DNA of 64,000 nucleotides, from positions 1-64,000 of the forward strand of contig JAGFMI010000025.1 of the NCBI GenBank assembly GCA_021030905.1, read 5' to 3'. The stretch comes from Pyrenula massariospora (lineage: Eukaryota; Ascomycota; Eurotiomycetes; Pyrenulales; Pyrenulaceae). Below the pieces are notes generated by a model. It had not been told where the DNA came from. It searched no databases and saw only the letters and a list, made by a program, of their open reading frames with translations. This document shows positions 45,598 through 57,080 of the stretch, piece after piece. Both the position numbers and the translations under genes were made by a program. Numbering within the stretch: position 1 is the first letter of the stretch; every line of letters starts with the position of its first letter.

Positions 45598-48500
45598 GTG
45601 AAGCTGATGTGGAAGAGTGGTTCGTGTACGAACTTTGGCGACATGTGAATCAAGGCCAGAGACAGAGTTGCACTCCTGGGTCGTCGAGAGGGATCGATGC
45701 GGCCGTAGCTACCTATGGAGACAGACTTGCGGAGGACGAGTCTATTTGGGAACGGGAGGAGGACGAGGTTTTGCCGAGCGTGGTACGGTGAGGTAGGAGA
45801 AAGGGCAAGAATCCAAAAATCCGGGGAGTCAGATCTGCTGTAGAGTCAGGACAGATTTGAAGAAGTTATGCAGGATGACGGGGGGAGGGAGGTGGGTACA
45901 TGGCCAAGGGCTGAAGGGGGAACAACAGGTATGGGGAAGGGGAGGGGGAGATGCAGCACCCACGTTCTTTTTTTTCTTTACAGGCATGCGTCTCTCAGAC
46001 CGTCTCTTTTCTCACCCAACCCCCCGTCCACACGCACAGGGAACCACACACACACCCACACCCACCCCTACGCCTGCAGCCTCTCTTACTCCCCCACCAG
46101 ATAATCGCCCCACACCAAAAGAATGACCTGAAGATAGGGACTGATGGCGCAAGGCCTGGGCTAATGGGGGAGCCTGCCCGGGATATGAATGCCACCCAAC
46201 CCCGGACTAGGCATTCACAGGTCTCCCTCTGCGCTGCCAACTGGGCAAAGCAACCGATTCGTCGCCTTTTTTCCAACCAGCCCTGCACCGCGAGGAGCGC
46301 ATTCTTCGTACCTTGCCCCCCTTATCGCCCGCCAGAGGCCTAGAGTCCTGACACACCGCCAATGGGCACGGCACGTTGGAAGCCAGAGGATTCATGGGCC
46401 TGTTGTTGCGGAGTCTGTTTGATAGCCGCCCCCCCCCCGGGTGTGGGGATGAACTTCACCAAAAGGTTCCTCGGGCCCACGAGAATGCGTCGGAGGAGCG
46501 CCCGTTGGGCCCCACGCCAGAAGAAATCCGTGTGCCCCCGAGAGAAAACGAGCGCACTATGTAGGGATCGATACGGAGGTCCCTGTACCTGGGCTTCAGG
46601 TACCTCGCGCTCCTGTCTCGGCTGAATGCTTCCTGACTCTCTTCCGCTGAACATCTGATACGCGGTACCTCTTCACGTTCCCTTCTTTCTCGGCATGTGA
46701 CGTGGCATCATTGCCTGCGTATGGTTTATTTGAATTCACATGTGATAAACACCCTTCCATCCTCGTTTTCTACTGTCAAGAGCCTTGCACCACTATCAGT
46801 TCCTAATCTCTCCATGCAAGTACAGGGCGAGTCAGGTGCGGCAAACAAGCCACGCTTGTTCCAGCGAGGATCTGGCAGATGTTTGGCTTCCATGGCTCGG
46901 ACAATCATCTACTATGCGGGACCTGGCTCAGCCTCGGCTGCGCCGGAACAGTCAGCTCCAGCCATAAACTCCCTCTCCTCAAATGAAAGAGCGTACCGTG
47001 GCTACCTCGAAGCTTACACGTGCTAGCTCCCTCAAGATGAATGGCAGATGGTTCAGGCGTCTAGACTTCCGATTATGCTTTTGCGGAGAATCTGGGGCTT
47101 ACCCGGAAAAGTCGTCCATGGAAGGGCCTTGACCAAAAGGGATAGATTCGTTCAAGTCCGACTGAGGTGGCTGGATTGGCTGCTAAGGATGGAAAAGCTG
47201 CTGTCAAATCGGGGTGCATCCCAACTCCCGCACGCATAGCCATAAGCTTATCAGATGGCCAAGGCTGATTGTGGAGATTTAATTGCAATGGACCTCCAGC
47301 CCAAGATGCCGTTTTGGGAAACAATCCAAGATCGTCCGCGCCGCTTACGGTGTTGCAAGGTCGATCTTCATACTCCAGTCTTGGGGAGCTCCCTAGTGTA
47401 GGAACATTCTTGAAGGAATCATGAGGCTCTGGCCAGCCCAAGCCGCCGATCTTAGCATGCCACTGTGAGAGAAAAAAGATGGTCCGGTTGAATACTGCTC
47501 TACCCCAACCGGAGAGGAGAGTTTGTGGGGGCGAAGATGCCATGTAATGTCCCCTGCCATTTCATACACCGCAAAGGCTGCCATGTGAAAACCATCTTGC
47601 TGCAATAATGGTCAACGAGAGATGGAGACATGGCAGCGGTGTGCGTCGTTAATGAGAAAATGATATCATGACTTCGCTAGTGTTCATGCGTCTTTCTCAG
47701 AGACCGACCTTTTGTCCCCAGTTCTCGACAATTTTCCCGCCTATTTCGTGCGGCCATTCTCAGCACAACTGCCGTTCACGCAAACTTTGGCAAAAGTAGT
47801 GAACTATGCACATCCCAACAATCGTCTTTCCCATTCTTGAAGGCGAGATAAGGACATGTGAATCACGGGTATAAACAGCGGGTAAATGCTAGCTTCCAAC
47901 TCCGCTGCACGTACCCTAAACTCCTTCAAATTCTTCCATCTCACTCCAGGAGAGCACCGGAAAAAAGCGACCCCGGAAAGGCTCCACGAATCGGGCTGGT
48001 CCCTGCTCTTCCACGCATCTCACTCCCATGTAGCCTCTCGCCCGCGATCTAGAGAGTCACGATTGAGCCGATCGCACTGGATCTGGGGCAATTTATCAAT
48101 CTCGCGCTACTGCCGGCGCCCGAGATATTCGAGAGCACACAGGATGTTGGAATGCGGGCCGACTCTTCCTGAGCAGCCTTCTTGTATTTCTTCTCTTCTT
48201 CGTCGCTTGTCTCAGACTACTCGCTTTCCCTTCTAGGTAGGCGGAACCTGCAACCCGCGATAGGCGCTTGGATCCGACTTCTGGCCTCGACACAGGCGCC
48301 TTCTGCTTGCAGCGCTCCGATTTAACTTGGCATGCCAGGAGCGGAGCAAACCCCTTTGAGCCCGCTCCGGAATGCTGCTGGCGTTGTTACGCCAGACGGC
48401 CTCCTGCAGGCTGCTTACACCTTGGCACTTGAATACGACCTGGACCCTGATTCTGTGAATTCCTCCGACGCAGGGTCGCCGAACTTTCTCTTCTTAAAAG

Positions 48501-48848
48501 GTAGTACCGCTAGTATATTGTTCAAACTCATTAGTTGCAGGGAGATATAGCATGACTGCAGTAAAACCCATGTCCTGGCTCAACGCATGGATCACTTTTC
48601 AAAGGCTTGGAGTCAATCAAAGCGGTGAGAATGGATCAAAACTTCACACAATGGCCAAAACAAATTCAATATGGTGGGAGCGTGTTCCCTTGTTCAATGC
48701 GACCACGAGGCTCAAGATCGTATGATCGGCACAGCTCAACGTTGCCTAACACCTTGCTAGCCATATGCACAGGATAGTGCGTTGCCTCGATGGGAATGCC
48801 TCGCACTCGCAAGCGAAAGCGCAAGTTGGATGGTCCCAGATCGTACCA
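45598..48848. other. Extended creA upstream region without a recognisable gene
   Basis: About 3.2 kb between creA and the 3' end of the MFS gene. The proximal 900 bp are GC-rich with CT-runs, a CA/CCAC microsatellite (about 46043-46075) and a poly-C run near 46430. Frames such as 47073-47543 minus (156 codons) show no motif. Most likely a long creA promoter and leader; small genes or non-coding RNAs beyond 46.6 kb cannot be excluded. Confidence 0.45.
45880..46447. promoter_or_regulatory. Candidate CreA sites and G-rich tracts upstream of creA
   Basis: Several matches to the CreA consensus SYGGRG occur upstream of the creA start, for example GTGGGG at about 46441 beside a poly-C run and its complement CCCCAC near 46110. 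G-runs at 45880-45950 could also form a quadruplex on the template strand. Auto-repression of creA orthologues through such sites is established in other fungi; use here is inferred. Confidence 0.4.
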
Positions 48849-50387
48849 CTACAGTTGAAATTTCCATCTCGGATCATCGTCCCCTAACCATTCATCTTCT
48901 GCCACGCTATCGAGCCTTTGATCCCGCTCGCCCCTCGCCCTTCTCTTGTTCTCTCGGTGCAGAACCCACCTCAACATACTCACAACAAAGATGTTAGCCA
49001 CGAGGTAGCCCAAGGCGAAACCATGACCGAGAAAGAACCTGGGTGAGGTCTCCGTCCGATAAAGCTGCGTCCCCAACACTGCCCCTAAGTTGCCAATAGA
49101 GATCTGCATCGCATTTGCCGTTGCTCTTTTAGTTTGTCCGCTGACATTGTTGGCGGGCCATGCTAGCACCAGCGCTGTTGCAGGATAGATACCCATTGCC
49201 GCAAGGATAGTACCAAAGTAAGAAACGCCAGCCTTTGAGCTTGACAGGAGAATGATGTATCCAACAATGGCAATGCTAGAAGAGGCAAGGATGAATGGCG
49301 CTCGGCTGCGGAAACGTTCTGAGAGAACTGCGAAAGTAATCGTCAGGATGAATGCAAGAGCATAGGGCGGCACCGTGAGTAATTGGGCCTTCGCGGCGGA
49401 ATAGCCTAGGGCTTTAATGATCGTTGGCTGTTTAATGAATCAGAAGAGCACTTTCGTGACTAGAGGGATACCGGAAGCTCACCAAAAAAAGTGAAAGAGT
49501 ATACAGTGGAAGGGACATGGTGTGGAACCCCATGCCATAGAGCCAGACTTTAGGATCAGTAAAGGCCTTGCGAACATTCTTCCAATGGAATCCCTCATCG
49601 CGGACTGCATCGCTGTCATCCTTCAGACGCTGGTGGATGAGAGCCCGCTCGTCCTCAGAGAGGAAGCTTGCCGTAGCAGGGTAGTTGTATACGAGGAAGT
49701 ATGCGCCAATGGAGACAACGACGGTCAACAGTCCTTCCAAGATAAAAATCCACCTCCAGCCTGAGTAGTTTCCAACCCCGTCCATGTGTGCTATTCCCCA
49801 CGCGAGTATTCCACCAAAAGCTCCAGCCAACGACGCTGCGCTGAAGAAAAGGGCGACGCGGTAATGTTGCTCATTACGTTTGTACCACATAGACAAGTAA
49901 AAAACAACTCCAGGGAACAGACCACTTTCGGTGACTCCGAGGAAGAACCTAACAGCCAGAAATCCAGCGTATGACCCTGTTGTGCCCATAAGCGTAGAGA
50001 CGACCCCCCAAGCCAAGGTAAGTGTTGGCAGCCATGCTTTCGGAGATGTCTTTCTCAAAACTATATTGCATGGTACCTCGAAGAGAACATATCCTATGAA
50101 ATAGAGCGTTAGGGCGGTCAAATACTGATCCCCAGTCATATGCATATCAGTGGTAAGCCCTTCGATACGCGCATTGCCCACTGTAGAAGATTCAGCTCGA
50201 TATCCTCACAACAAAACAGAATAGGCCTACCATTGCTTCTGTCAAGAAATGAGAGCAAATACAGCAATGTAAGTGCAGGGAGCACCCGGAGATCGAGCTT
50301 CCTCAATAGCTTGCGCTCGTCAGTCGGAGAAACTTCGTCGATCGAGGTCACCGACGGAGCCTCCTCGGTCTTCTTCTCGTTGCTCAT
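48849..50387 (-). CDS. MFS transporter, anion:cation symporter (allantoate permease) family
   Basis: Twelve-helix major-facilitator transporter of the fungal Dal5/Tna1 group, which imports allantoate, nicotinate, vitamins and similar anions by proton symport at the plasma membrane. Three exons fit: 50387-50231, 50180-49483 and 49427-48849, for 477 aa. The introns are 50 and 55 bp. The first join gives LLSFLDRSNVGNARIEGL, the family's helix-1 motif, and the second gives TLSLFLPTIIKALGYSAAKA. The MFS signature between helices 2 and 3 appears as LAWGVVSTLMGTTGSYAGFL with ARFFLGVTESGLFPGVVFY. Helix 11 has ANNVSGQTKRATANAMQIS, typical of this group. The tail is charged (AEDEWLGDDDPRWKFQL). The substrate is unknown. 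Confidence 0.93.
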
Positions 50388-51210
50388 TGTAAAGGACTCT
50401 AACGTCAACAATTCATACAAGACATTGCAGTCAAGCAGAGGAAAGGACTTGGAAGCGGTGGAAATCGAAGAACAGATCTTCCAGGATGTGGAAGAGATCT
50501 TATCAGGACATAGCGTGATACAAAAGAAAGCGTAAAACCTACAGCCTCTTCGATGATATCACAACGCTACACCTCACCCAGAATTTCGCTCGTTTCAAAC
50601 CCTTGCAATGCCAGGCTGTTACTGGACCACCGTCCGACGTGATGTAAACGAGATATGGCGTGCTTGGGGAGGGCGGCCGCTAAGAAGCTTCCAGGTAGGA
50701 ACACCAAGAAACAAGGCCGAAGCTTTACTTCGCAACATAACCCAATTTTTTCGTTCCTCCAGCATCAAACTCGTATATTGCTATCTCAGCAGTCGTGAGG
50801 ACATTCAACATGTCCAAGAGCACACACAGCAGTTGTGCGTCAACGAAATTTGGACGAAGAGTGCCGGGTATCACGAACTCCCAATAAGGAAAGAGACTGC
50901 CGAGATCGGGCGTGGAGCGGCCTTGTCGTTTGACAGAGCGCCAAGCCGTCAGCATCTTAAAAAGTTGCAGTGCGAGATGTGTGCACTATGTTATCCGGAT
51001 GGCTGGCCAGAAACATCACCGCACCGGTATATGCTTTAACTAGTCAACAGCCGTCCCAGCGACCTGCAGTGCCATAGCAATAGGCACGATGTCTTCATTA
51101 TTGACTATGTTTGCTTTGGAGCAATCTCTAAACATCCTTGAAAGCAATCCAAGAGAGATAGCCCAGACAAGATCTACCTCTTCTCCAAATAACGCCCCGG
51201 CGAGCTCTTC
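50388..51210. other. Intergenic region with uncertain open frame
   Basis: About 820 bp between the MFS promoter and the 3' end of BRO1. A plus-strand frame at 50608-51039 encodes 143 codons with mixed composition but no motif; it is antisense to nothing known. I regard it as doubtful. Confidence 0.35.
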
Positions 51211-54200
51211 TCACTTCCACGCACTCAATCCAGCCCAAGGGTCTCCATTCGGTGCCGCTTGCTGAAATTGTTGTTGTGGCTGTCCGGGTCGGCTACCTTG
51301 TGCATACCCTCCTGGACCGCTTGGCCACGGCCCTGCGCTCGGCGGGTACTGGGTTTCTGATTGAGAAGGGGGTGGCCCAGGTGGTGGCGGAGGTACGTAT
51401 CCACCTGGCATCCCAGGATACTGCTGTTGTGAATATGGTTGTTGCCAGCCCTGCGAAAAAGATTGACTGCGTGGAGCTTGAAAGGTCAACTGCTGATGTG
51501 TTGGTGACGGCGCCTGATGCTGAGGCTGCGATTGCGGTGTATGTTGAGGAGGCGGCTGAGACTGTGGTTGGGAAAAGTATTGGTTTGGAGTAGGTGTATG
51601 TGATGTCGGTGACATGTAGGTTTGAGGAGCCGGAGAATGAGAATGGGCCATGGGATACGGGTATGCCATAGGATTATAGCCTTCGGAAAGGGGAGCAGCG
51701 GCCCCCTGCGAGAATGCGTGAGACGATGGGGGTTGCTGATATGTTTGTGAGGAAAGGGGATGGTCGTGCTGCGTTGGTGGTTGGGGAGAACCTCGTGGTG
51801 GGATGGTGAAACGAGGATCTGGGTTTGTTGCAGCAAAATGTGGTGATGATGATGCTTTGGAAAATGATGCAGCAGGCTGCGACTGCGGTCCGGACGGAGA
51901 AGGCGACGGTTGCATAGACATTCGCTCCATCAGCTGTTGCAATCGCTCCCGTTCCAAGTTGGCTTGGCTGCCAGCAGACCCAGACTTGTTTTGTTCGATA
52001 TGACTGAGCAACGATGCCCCCTCTGCTCTTCGATTACTTACAAACGCATCCACGTTCTTTTCGAGGCTCTCTACACTTTCTTTCATGTCGTTGTAAAACT
52101 TCTGTGCGCGGACCAATCCTTGGGTGAGGTCTTCAAATGCACCAATTACTTTGCGATATTTGTTCATCACTGTACTACGGCTTCGGGTGATGCTCTCGTA
52201 CTTTTGCCTATCTGCCTGGACTCGCTTATCCTGCAGAAGTTCACCATAGGTTTTGGTCAATTCCTTGAGTAGAGAAGACTGCTTGTGGACTGTTGATAGG
52301 AGCCTGTTTTGATGTGGCCGGAATTTTTCGAGCTCGGCTTGGAATAGTTGGTTCTCGTGATTTGCAAGAGCCATAGATTTCTTATTTAGAATTAGGACAT
52401 TCGATATGTCATCGGTATGAACCTGAAAAGTCAGTCTAGATTATGTGTAGCATTATTTGAGCCTTACTCTCTCTTTAAGATCTTTAAGAACCTGGCCACG
52501 TTCTCTCTTCAACAGATTCAATTTCCTCACGATGTCCTCCACTTTCGATATCTGGTCAGCTATCGAAGGCCCAGAGTTCGAGTAATCATCATCGAGCAGG
52601 TTTTGTTCGTTATTGGGGGAAGCACCGTGTCTACCCTTTCCCCGGCCACTTCCAGCTTTAATCATAGCTTGTTGGAACAATACATCCACCTCATCTGAAT
52701 CGCCGGCGTGACGCATCTCGTCGAAATCTGATTCATACTGCCGCGCAGTTGCCATCAGCTGGGCATCGCTCGAGCTAGCCTCGTCAATTGTGCCACGGTA
52801 GCTGCGAATATCGCTCCGTAGCGTAGCGGTCAACCTTGAGCTAGGTTGCTGCGTCCAGTCACCTCCGTATTTAGATCTCATCTTCTCGCAGACGCTCTCT
52901 TCCATGTCCAGCTGTTTGTTGCTTTTGTCGAGTAGACTCACAACGTACGTTTTGTCTTTGTGGATCTCATCTAGAGAAGGGGAAATCGGGCCATGTGTAG
53001 ATACGTCTTCACACCATCGCCGGAAATCGTCTTCTACGGTCATCTCTTGATCAGCACCTCCTTTAAGAACATTCAAACTTGCGGGTAATTTAAGATAATC
53101 CAAGCTAGCCGCCATCTCTCCATTGGCTGATTCAATTTTCTCCGCTTCAGCACGAATAAGCTTTGCCTTTTCCTCGTCGTACAGACTGGCAGATTCAGTG
53201 ACGGACATTGGCACAATTTTTTGGAAAATATCCGGCCCGATTATTCGTTGTATGTCTTGACCTTGGTAAAGTTCGCTGACCGGAATCGCTTTAGCCGCAG
53301 GCATTTTGGAAATAGCTGATAGGGCAGCTTCTGCCGGTACGGTCTGATGGTAGATAAAATCATTATCTTTCAAAGCCGCATTCAATCTTTCCTGAACATT
53401 TTCTAGGTGCCTTTTAGTAATACTAGTAAGGTTGGAGCCCGTGTCGGTGCTAAGATTGGATGCTGGTGGGATTGATGACGAAAATCCTTTTGCCAGAGAA
53501 GATGCATTCTTAGCAAGTCTCTCTGCAATTTGTAGCCTTGCGATAGATGTACCATGCGCGCTCCCTTCTCCATCAACAAGCGCTTGATAATATTCTGCCA
53601 GAGACCCCATGTGCGCTGCCTTTATCTGGGTCAATGTGAACCATGTCCGGTCAAAGATGGCTTTAGAGACATTGTCCTGAACACCTTCCACGGCTTGAGA
53701 ATGTAAATATGCGGCCTGGGCAGCAAGTTTCGCCAGCAGCCCAGGCTTTTTTCCATCTGCTACCTGCTTCTCCAGGAAGACTTCCTGTGCTTGTGCGAGC
53801 ATTATGTGTATTAACGTTTTGACAGTGTCTCGACTCAGATCGGTTGAAGGTGCATGGAGAAAGTTTTCGTTGATATAAGTAAACATACCGGCAGAAGCTT
53901 GGAATGAATGGTATGCGGTCTTGAGGCCGTTGTCTTCGGACCGATTTTGATTGGCAGCATGACACGAGAGTACAGCGGATATGTTGAAAATGATAGACGC
54001 TTTCTCATACGCTAAGGAGTATTGGGAGGTGGGCTTGAGGGTAAAGGCGTCGTGCCTGTTGTGTGTTACTCTATGGTGAACTCAGCTTGGGGAGTGGCGC
54101 ATACCATGTGAACGAAATCTTTATATGGTTCTCGTCGACAGGAAAGCGCAAGTCTAAAAGCTCCAGCTGGCCATAATACCGGTATAGTAGATCTCTGCCA

Positions 54201-54382
54201 GCTGCACTATCTCTTCCAGCGCCTCGCATATCCTGGCGCAATCTGTTGAGAGTTGCGCATTCTTCATTATATCGTTCAGGATCGTCCCCGTAGGTTGTGC
54301 GAATGTAATTTTTCAATGGCGCAACCCAGTCTATCTCATTTGTCTGCTTCAGCGGGCTGGATATCATCGGTGCTTGAACCAT
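51211..54382 (-). CDS. bro1: BRO1-domain ESCRT protein
   Basis: Endosomal ESCRT-III-associated factor that recruits the Doa4-type deubiquitinase during multivesicular-body sorting at late endosomes. Three exons, 54382-54105, 54055-52468 and 52422-51211, join in frame for 1025 aa; introns are 49 and 45 bp. The BRO1 domain (residues 1-390) starts MVQAPMISSPLKQTNEIDW and has ECATLNRLRQDMRGAGRDSA, RYYGQLELLDLRFPVDENHI, and SYSLAYEK-type helices. The V-domain (about 400-780) includes coiled-coil stretches such as SKVEDIVRKLNLLKRERGQV and EKFRPHQNRLLSTVHKQSSL. A long Pro/Gln/Ser-rich tail follows, as expected for Bro1 rather than the shorter PalA/Rim20. MVQAP was chosen as the start; an ATG three codons upstream is also in frame. 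Confidence 0.95.
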
Positions 54383-55031
54383 CTTGAACACTGCCGCATG
54401 GGCTCACGGAGGTATGGAAATGACTCTGGTATCATGGATTCTGGCAGCAGAATAGTTGTATACGGACAGGATAGTTAGAATGCCTCTGAAATCTGTAGCG
54501 AATTTGCGGTTAATGGTATCTAGAAAGGCGGATTGTGATGGTGGGTCATTCACGCCCCTCAGCGGGAAAGACGACGTACCCCGAGATCGCCGCCGTTGTT
54601 CCTTGTACGACACGCAACCGTCCTTTCCAATCACCTCGTGAAAATCGGATAGACTTTGATGCAAGAGCGGTCAAGCTAAATGGTCTATCTTCTAGCATTC
54701 TGTTGTTTTATCATTGCATGACTGCCAGATTATGACTGTTCATGCCTTCAAGCAGATGATCGGGAATCAGAAGCGAGGAATAAGCGCCGGCACAAGCCAA
54801 GGCCTGCATGGAACCATGGCTAACACATTTAATGTCCTTGCTCTCGATGGAGCCAATAATCGTGTTGACAAAGTCGAGAGGGTATGGTCTATGTACTGTA
54901 CAGCTTTCTATCAGCAAACCAGTTGCGCACTGAAGCAAGGCCCAGACCATCCTGCCGTTACAAACAAGGCTCCCACTCGCGATCGCTATGATTGAAAATT
55001 GTCAATGATACAAAGAATGTGCTGCGTTAAA
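54383..55031. other. Intergenic region
   Basis: About 650 bp between the BRO1 start and the MDJ1 stop, both on the minus strand. Short overlapping frames (54404-54664 minus, 54714-54995 plus) lack motifs. It presumably holds the BRO1 promoter. Confidence 0.5.
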
Positions 55032-56711
55032 TCACTGTGAGCCGGATGCCTTCTTTGGCTCCTCATCCGTCGCATCCGGCTCTTTTGACTCCTTCTGGTT
55101 CTCCTTACCTGGTTCAAGATCATCGTGCTGGTGCGTAATGCGATGCCATGCGGACTTGAGCCATCCTTCGCCTTTATGATCCTCTACACTGTTGGAAGAC
55201 TGTGCTTGGTTGTCCCTTCAAATTATTAGCTACTATTCCACCAAAGAGACAAGTCATGTTACCTGTATTGATTCACATTCATAACCCGCTTCGCCGTCTT
55301 GTCTCCCATCTCGTCTGCTAGCATTTCTAAGATCGTTCTTTGATTCGTGTTAAGGTATTTGGGCATCACAACTTTGAACTCGACTCTCAGGTCACCCGAA
55401 GTTCCTCGCCGGCCATTTAGTTTCTTCATCCCCCTCCCACCAAGAGTGATCCGGTCGCCTGTCCCTGTTCCTGTATTGACTTTCACCTTGACTTCACCGT
55501 CAAGAGTAGGGACGGTTACCTCCCCACCTAATAATGCCGTTGTAAGGGGAATAGAAGCCGTATAGAGAACGTCGGAGCCGTTTCGACTAAACCGAGGATC
55601 TGGTGCGACACGAATAAAAACATAGAGATCCCCTCGTTGAGATCTAGTGGAGGTACCAGAAGACAGGCCCGTAGGTGCATCATCTCCTTCACTGGAAACT
55701 TTGAGCCGCATTCCATCCTCCACACCCCCCGGAATCTCGATATGGACAGTCTTGCTAGCTCGCACAACACCTCTGCCATCGCAGGTTCCACACTCAGAGT
55801 TGCGTGGCGTAATGACTCCACTGCCACTACATGTCGAGCATGTACTGGCCATTTGGAACCCCTGTTGCATGACATGAACCCGTGTACCGGTCCCTCCGCA
55901 GCTCTTACAGCTTTGCCGAGAAGCTCCTTTCTTTAAACCACTTCCGTCGCAAGTACTGCATTTCGTTTGTGGGCGGATATGTATGTCTTTTGCAACGCCC
56001 TTCGCTGCGTCCATGAAAGAAATGTTGGTTTGCACCTCGATATCATCTCCAACCATAATTTCTTCAGTCATAGTCGACTGCCGGGAGCGACCTCTCCTTC
56101 CGCCGGTGAAAGCCCCAAAAATATCTTCGAAATTGAAGTCTGCACCGAATCCTCCCCCAAAGCCGCCCGGGAAACCACCTGCACTGGCGCTAGCGAATGG
56201 GTTCCCTTCACCGGATCCACCTCCTCCACCATATGCAGCTCCTTCATCGAACGCTGCGGCTCCGTACTGGTCCCATGCTTGCTTCTTTTGGGGATCTTGA
56301 AGCAGTTCATATGCCGACTGTGCATCTGAGAACCTTTCTTTTGCGGTGGTATCTTTATTGGTATCCGGATGATATTTCTTTGCGAGGGCGTAATACGCTT
56401 TCTTAATCTCTGAGGCGCTAGCATTCTTGTTCACGCCAAGGACTTTGTACGGGTCTTTTGTTGCGCCTTGAGGCGATGTGGTATGGAAATGCTTGATATA
56501 GATTTAGCACATTTCGGACATGGCCTGAGAACATAACACTCACCTTTCCAATAGGCGTAGTGCAAAGGCGCGGTTTTCTTTGAACCGTAGGTCGGACCCT
56601 TGAATGAAATTGCTGCTGCCGAACTTGCGCTCTTCGTTGAAGCGTTTGACATGGTCTGGAAGGTTTGAGTACTTGCGCCGCAAGGGGCCAGAATGGCGAG
56701 GAAACACTCAT
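55032..56711 (-). CDS. mdj1: Mitochondrial DnaJ chaperone Mdj1
   Basis: Type I J-protein of the mitochondrial matrix, partner of mitochondrial Hsp70 in folding and in delivering damaged proteins to Lon. The J domain begins [20 protein letters not shown] and has HPD at about residues 86-88. A Gly/Phe region ([17 protein letters not shown]), four CxxCxGxG zinc repeats ([32 protein letters not shown]) and a C-terminal substrate domain follow. Three exons fit: 56711-56540, 56454-55263 and 55215-55032, for 515 aa. Exon 1 supplies an Arg-rich presequence ([18 protein letters not shown]). The last exon ends in a charged tail after [15 protein letters not shown]. Two donors four bases apart end exon 1; only the downstream GTGTTA donor keeps the presequence in frame with the J domain, while the stronger GTGAGT would need another frame. 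It diverges from the Lon protease gene. Confidence 0.9.
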
Positions 56712-57080
56712 GGAACCTCAACAATGTCTCTATCTCACAGGTGACAGGAAATAGGAAGTAAATGCCTCATCCCAGCCCTTGTAGAATAGGACAGAAAATT
56801 ACGCCTGAATGCCGCGTTCTGAGCAGCAGAAAAAATTAAAGTTCTCTGATTTTGGCGGCTAAACCTCGGGCCGACGTCCTCCATGACGAAGTTCGTTGAT
56901 TTTCATTTGATCGCTAATAATCTGCAGCATTTTGAAAAAGTGCTCAAACAACTTTCTATTTGCCTAGCTATCAAGACTTTTCAAATCTGTGTCTTTGATC
57001 ACCACTAGGGTGACAAGAAACAGTGTTGTGACTGGAACTGACCCTAGAATAGGGCTTCGTCTATCTTCTTCCTGCGGGCA
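56712..57080. promoter_or_regulatory. Shared divergent promoter of mdj1 and pim1
   Basis: 369 bp separate the two divergent start codons and must contain both core promoters and leaders. A GACGAAGTTCGTTGATTTTC stretch near 56883 has GAA/TTC blocks recalling a heat-shock element, but their spacing is not canonical. No other gene fits. Confidence 0.65.

Noticed and set aside
56870-56900. Heat-shock element in the mdj1-pim1 promoter
   Set aside because: GAA and TTC blocks are present but their spacing does not match the nGAAnnTTCn array, so I do not claim a site.
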